Source of the DNA: DATJPD01 sp036394195
GTDB lineage: Bacteria; Pseudomonadota; Alphaproteobacteria; CACIAM-22H2
NCBI GenBank assembly: GCA_036394195.1
Contig: DASWFO010000022.1
Coordinates: forward strand, 1 to 24,760
Direction: 5' to 3'
Length of the DNA stretch: 24,760 bases
Part shown: positions 22,112 through 24,760 of the stretch, piece after piece
Layout of the letters: each line of letters begins with the position of its first letter
Numbering within the stretch: position 1 is the stretch's first letter
Made by a program: the position numbers and the translations under genes
The notes under the pieces: generated by a model
Database searches by the model: none
The model's input: only the letters and a program-made list of their open reading frames with translations
Told to the model about the DNA's origin: nothing

Positions 22112-22205
22112 CCTCCCCCGCAAGGGGGGAGGGGGAAGAGAAAGATGCGCGACGTCTAAAAATTTCTCCCTCCCCCTTGATGAGGGAGGGTTGGGGTGGG
22201 GGTGA
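22112..22205. repeat. Pyrimidine/purine palindromes in the imuB-dnaE2 spacer
   Basis: Two REP-like hairpins lie here: CCTCCCCC with GGGGGAGG (from 22112) and CCCTCCC (22168-22174) with GGGAGGG (22184-22190). A TTGGGGTGGGGGTGAG flank follows, as in the obgE-proB element. They fill the 164-bp gap in an operon whose genes are normally tightly packed, suggesting insertion. Confidence 0.7.
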
Positions 22206-22225
22206 GAGAGTGCGGATTGTCTCCT

Positions 22226-23734
22226 TCATGCGAACAGCCCGTGCAGATACCAAGAGGGTTTCGCGCCGGCGATGCGATAGACCCAGTAGCGGCGGCCGGC
22301 AGTGTCCTGCAGCCAGTAATAGTCGCGCGTCGGCGCGTCGGCTTTGCAGCACCACCATTCCGGCGCGATACGCTCCGGCCCTTCGGCCTCGGTCACGCGA
22401 TGATCCGAGCTCCGCCAGCGGAAGCTCGACGGCGGAGCGTCCGCGGCCCCGATCGTCTCGATCGGCTCGGGTGCGGCCAGCAGCTGCACCGGCCGCGTCA
22501 TCCCGGCCGGCCAGCCGCGTCCGCGCTTGTCTTCCATCGCCGGGGTGACGGTCACCGCGCGCTCCGGACTGTGGCTGTCGACCGGCACCAGCCGCACCAC
22601 CGCGTTGCGCCCGAGCCGGCCTTGCAGCCGGTCGACGATCGGCGCCAGCTCTTCGATCTCGCGCCGCCCCTGGCGCGACAGCGCCAATTGCTCGGCGGCC
22701 AGGGGATCGGTCGCGATCGCGCCCAGAATCATGGTCTCGATGCCGAAGCCCGGCTCGACCGTGCCGAGCGGCTCGGCGAACAGGCGCATCAGATGTGCTG
22801 CGTCGCGGGTCGGCCGGCTGGTGCCGATCTCGAGGATCTGCGCCGTGCCGTCGAGCCGATACAGCGCCAGCTCCAGCCGGCGCGCCCCGCGCCCGTCCGC
22901 GGCCAGGGCGCGGCACAACTCGTGAAGCAGGTTTTTCGTCGCCGCATCGAGATCCTCGCGCCGGCTGATGCCGTCGGCGAAGGCGAGACGCGCCCGCCAC
23001 AGCGCCGGCTCGCGGCGCGGCGAAATGGCTTCGCTCTCGGTGCCAAACGCGCGGTCGAGACGCGTCAGCACGTCGTGGCCGAGACGGGCGGCCAGCGGGG
23101 CGCGCGGCAGATCAGCCAGCTCGCCGATGCGGCGCAAGCCGAGCCGGCGCAGGCTGTCGACCGCGGCCGGCCTCAGGCGCAAGGCCTCGACCGGCAGGGC
23201 CGCCAGCTTGGTGCGGCTGTGTCCGCTCTCCAACACAGCGCCAGCCTGATCGAGATTGGGGCCGAACCGCGCCCAGGCCCAGGCCGCCGCCGGGGTGTCG
23301 GCAACCGCGGCACGCGCGGTGATGCCGGCGCTTGCGAGGCGGCCGACCAGATCGCCGACCAGCGCCGCTTCGCCGCCGAAGAGATGCGCGCAGCCGGTGA
23401 TGTCGAGAAGGAGTCCGTCGTCGCCGTCGACGGCGCTCCACGGCGTGTAGCGGCCGCACCAATCGGCGAGGCGGCCGAGGGCCCCCGCGTCCGCGACCGG
23501 ATCAGCGTCAGCGGCGTGCAGATTCGGCACTGAAGCCCGCGCATCGGCAAGCCGCTGGCCGGGACGCAGGCCCTCGGCTTCGGCATGCGCATCGACTGAG
23601 GTCAGACGCAAGCCGCCCTGGGCCGGCATGGTCAGAACCAGCGGCCGCCCGGCATCGCCGCCGGCGGAGTCAAATTGCCGCCGCCAGCGGTCGGTCGCCC
23701 AACACGGCAGCGACACGGAGATGTAGCGCTTCAT
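22226..23734 (-). CDS. imuB: ImuB, Y-family polymerase-like mutagenesis factor
   Basis: ImuB is a catalytically inactive Y-family homologue that links DnaE2 to the sliding clamp at damaged DNA. The 502-residue protein begins MKRYISVSLPCWATDRWRR. The usual DMDxFF catalytic acids are replaced, as in all ImuB. Further landmarks are DGLLLDITGCAHLFGGE, a helix-hairpin-helix around RLGLRRIGELADLP, and QLALS (349-353), a plausible but non-ideal clamp-binding motif. The C-terminus has the characteristic RDYYWLQDTAGRRYWVYR and WYLHGLF. Its start overlaps the 3' end of imuA by 65 bases, suggesting translational coupling. dnaE2 follows after a repeat-filled spacer. Confidence 0.94.
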   Translation of the reverse strand: MKRYISVSLPCWATDRWRRQFDSAGGDAGRPLVLTMPAQGGLRLTSVDAHAEAEGLRPGQRLADARASVPNLHAADADPVADAGALGRLADWCGRYTPWSAVDGDDGLLLDITGCAHLFGGEAALVGDLVGRLASAGITARAAVADTPAAAWAWARFGPNLDQAGAVLESGHSRTKLAALPVEALRLRPAAVDSLRRLGLRRIGELADLPRAPLAARLGHDVLTRLDRAFGTESEAISPRREPALWRARLAFADGISRREDLDAATKNLLHELCRALAADGRGARRLELALYRLDGTAQILEIGTSRPTRDAAHLMRLFAEPLGTVEPGFGIETMILGAIATDPLAAEQLALSRQGRREIEELAPIVDRLQGRLGRNAVVRLVPVDSHSPERAVTVTPAMEDKRGRGWPAGMTRPVQLLAAPEPIETIGAADAPPSSFRWRSSDHRVTEAEGPERIAPEWWCCKADAPTRDYYWLQDTAGRRYWVYRIAGAKPSWYLHGLFA

Positions 23735-24440
23735 GGTCCCACTCGAGAGTCCAAGCGCCCCGCCCCCCGCCGCGGCAGCGTTCTAGAACAAGAATCCAGC
23801 ACGGCATTTCGGGCCGGGCGGCCGGATGGGCCGCGACCCGCCACCGCGTCGTCGCGGCCGAGAGCCGGGCGCGCGATTTTTTCGCCGATCCCTTTTCCGA
23901 CGAGCCCTTTTCGGCCCATCCTTTTTGGGAGGGGGGCGGCACCAGCAGCAGCGCCGTGCCGCCGCCGGCCTCGGCGGCGAGCTGCAGGCGCCGCGTCGCC
24001 GTGAGATCGGGCGTCACGCCTTCACCGAGCACGGCCGCGAAGCGGCCGCTCCGCAACCCTTCTTCCATCGCCCACAAGGTCTCGACCGGGCTCCGCGCGC
24101 GGGCGAACAACAACCGGTCGGTCGCGAGGCCGAACCTTGCCAAGCCGGGGCCGTAGGGGATGACCCGCCTCGCCGTACGATGGGTGCCACACCACAGCGC
24201 AACACCACCCCCTCCCAAGAGCCGGCCAAGCAGCCACGCCGCCAGGCCATAGACCGCCGCATCGTCGGGGGCGGCGACGATCTCGTGCAGGCAGCCGCTG
24301 GCCAAGCCGCCGCCCGGCAGTTCGTCATCGATCGCCGGCTCGCCGAACTCCATTACCGGGCGATCGGCCACCGCCGGCTTTTCCAGGCGCCGCATCTGCT
24401 CGCGCAACCGCGCCAGGTGTTTGGCTTTCAGCGAAGACAT
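23670..24440 (-). CDS. imuA: ImuA, RecA-like SOS mutagenesis accessory protein
   Basis: ImuA is a RecA-related protein of the imuA-imuB-dnaE2 mutasome. Of 256 residues, the segments LPGGGLASGCLHEIVAAPDD, LLGRLLGGGGVALWCGTHRT, PYGPGLARFGLATDRLLFAR and LWAMEEGLRSGRFAAVLGEG correspond to the degenerate RecA core, and the end (WTLEWDHEALHLRVAAVLGD) is typical. A lysine/serine insert (residues about 170-190, three KG-containing repeats) is less usual. The start MSSLKAKHLARLREQMRRLE is family-like, though no Shine-Dalgarno precedes ATG 24440 and the mRNA leader is very short. Expression is controlled by the SOS box 19 bases upstream. Confidence 0.9.
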   Translation of the reverse strand: MSSLKAKHLARLREQMRRLEKPAVADRPVMEFGEPAIDDELPGGGLASGCLHEIVAAPDDAAVYGLAAWLLGRLLGGGGVALWCGTHRTARRVIPYGPGLARFGLATDRLLFARARSPVETLWAMEEGLRSGRFAAVLGEGVTPDLTATRRLQLAAEAGGGTALLLVPPPSQKGWAEKGSSEKGSAKKSRARLSAATTRWRVAAHPAARPEMPCWILVLERCRGGGRGAWTLEWDHEALHLRVAAVLGDRPLAAAI

Positions 24441-24459
24441 GGTTAAGGGCGAGGAGGTT

Positions 24460-24474
24460 GTTCTCTTTTTGTTC
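24460..24474 (-). promoter_or_regulatory. LexA (SOS) box of the imuA-imuB-dnaE2 operon
   Basis: GTTC-TCTTTTT-GTTC fits exactly the alphaproteobacterial LexA consensus GTTC-N7-GTTC. It overlaps the -10 of the candidate promoter and lies just before imuA, the standard place for this cassette. DNA damage should derepress all three genes. Confidence 0.9.
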
Positions 24475-24500
24475 TAACGCTTACAGATGTATCGAGTCAA
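24472..24500 (-). promoter_or_regulatory. Candidate promoter of imuA-imuB-dnaE2
   Basis: On the minus strand TTGACT (complement of 24495-24500) and TTAGAA (complement of 24472-24477) are 17 bp apart. The SOS box covers the -10, which fits repression by LexA. Transcription would begin near 24465, leaving about 25 nt before imuA. Confidence 0.6.
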
Positions 24501-24517
24501 TGCGGGCGGCGGCTTGT

Positions 24518-24727
24518 GTCGTCATTCCCGCGCCAGATTCTTCGCGTTCTTCGCGCCCGTCGGCGGCGGGCCTTGACGGCCGCCAACGCAGCGCAGGCGG
24601 GAATCCATGGTTCAGCGGCACCTTGCGCTGCGCCGCCGCCCGGGGTTGCAGGGGGCTTGGCCCCCTGCAGGAGGTTGGGCGGGCGAGTAAAAGACTTGGG
24701 GATGCCCGCTTTCGCGGGCATGACGAA
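24518..24727. repeat. Repeat-rich intergenic DNA at the right edge
   Basis: Three dyads are visible. GTCATTCCCGCG near 24520 is opposed to GGCGGGAATCCATG near 24597. TGCAGGGGGC / GCCCCCTGCA (24647-24669) is a perfect 10-bp stem with a 3-nt loop. ATGCCCGC / GCGGGCAT (24702-24721) has a TTTC loop followed by GACG. The first and third are the CATTCCCGC / GCGGGCATGACG style dispersed through alphaproteobacterial spacers. No gene, tRNA or promoter is apparent from 24500 to 24760. Confidence 0.65.
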
Positions 24728-24760
24728 AAAAAGTACGCGAGCGGCCGCTACCCGGTTCCG

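Noticed and set aside
22062..23000. Upstream extension of the dnaE2 frame to an ATG at 23000
   Set aside because: This part overlaps imuB out of frame and crosses the palindromic spacer. DnaE2 proteins start with the YAELQVTSNFSFLRG segment.
12001..24727. CRISPR array from the recurring palindromes
   Set aside because: The repeats are dispersed, differ in sequence and are not separated by regular spacers; no cas genes are present.

Overview
The window is GC-rich chromosomal DNA from an alphaproteobacterium. Three things support this: the housekeeping order rplU-rpmA-obgE-proB-proA-nadD-rsfS-rlmH, an imuA-imuB-dnaE2 mutagenesis cassette behind a GTTC-N7-GTTC SOS box, and abundant palindromic intergenic repeats of a style common in Rhizobiales and Rhodospirillales. 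The exact genus cannot be fixed by eye.

Layout. (1) 1-244: 5' part of a MerR-like DNA-binding gene that runs off the window. (2) 469-8367: an accessory island bracketed by a 315-bp direct repeat (469-783 and 8053-8367, six mismatches). The right copy is part of an intact lipoprotein gene. The left copy is the severed 3' end of the same gene and still has a terminator-like hairpin behind it. Between the copies lie a LacI-family repressor and a divergent cluster: a cytosolic arylsulfotransferase-like propeller, a 2-oxoglutarate/Fe(II) oxygenase, and an ABC importer (permease, ATPase, binding protein). Two AAAACGTTTT operators 22 bp apart sit in the divergent promoter. The likely theme is LacI-controlled uptake and processing of a small, possibly sulfur-containing, organic compound. 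The island also holds three deletion scars: an ABC binding-protein start fused to a permease tail, an MFS transporter reduced to two pieces, and an alpha/beta-hydrolase start fused to a GIY-YIG nuclease lacking its first motif. (3) 8562-8938: promoter region, a direct repeat, and a strong minus-strand terminator with no obvious gene to end. (4) 8939-9955: an Ntn-hydrolase-like enzyme of the NAAA/acid-ceramidase type. (5) 9981-16687: the core block for ribosomal proteins, the ObgE GTPase, proline synthesis, NAD synthesis, ribosome silencing and 23S rRNA methylation, with palindromic repeats in its spacers. (6) 16557-18686: an unknown small protein whose end is antisense to rlmH, a LigD-like polymerase homologue that has lost the two catalytic aspartates of its DxD motif, and a BrnT toxin with an HTH antitoxin on lower-GC DNA. 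(7) 18753-24440, minus strand: dnaE2, imuB and imuA, the SOS-inducible translesion cassette, with a repeat-filled spacer before dnaE2. (8) 24441-24760: the SOS promoter, then repeat-rich intergenic DNA.

I see no rRNA, tRNA, CRISPR array, integrase or transposase. The least ordinary items are the 315-bp repeat-bracketed island with its row of fused gene remnants, the catalytically altered LigD-like protein, and the hairpin directly before dnaE2.
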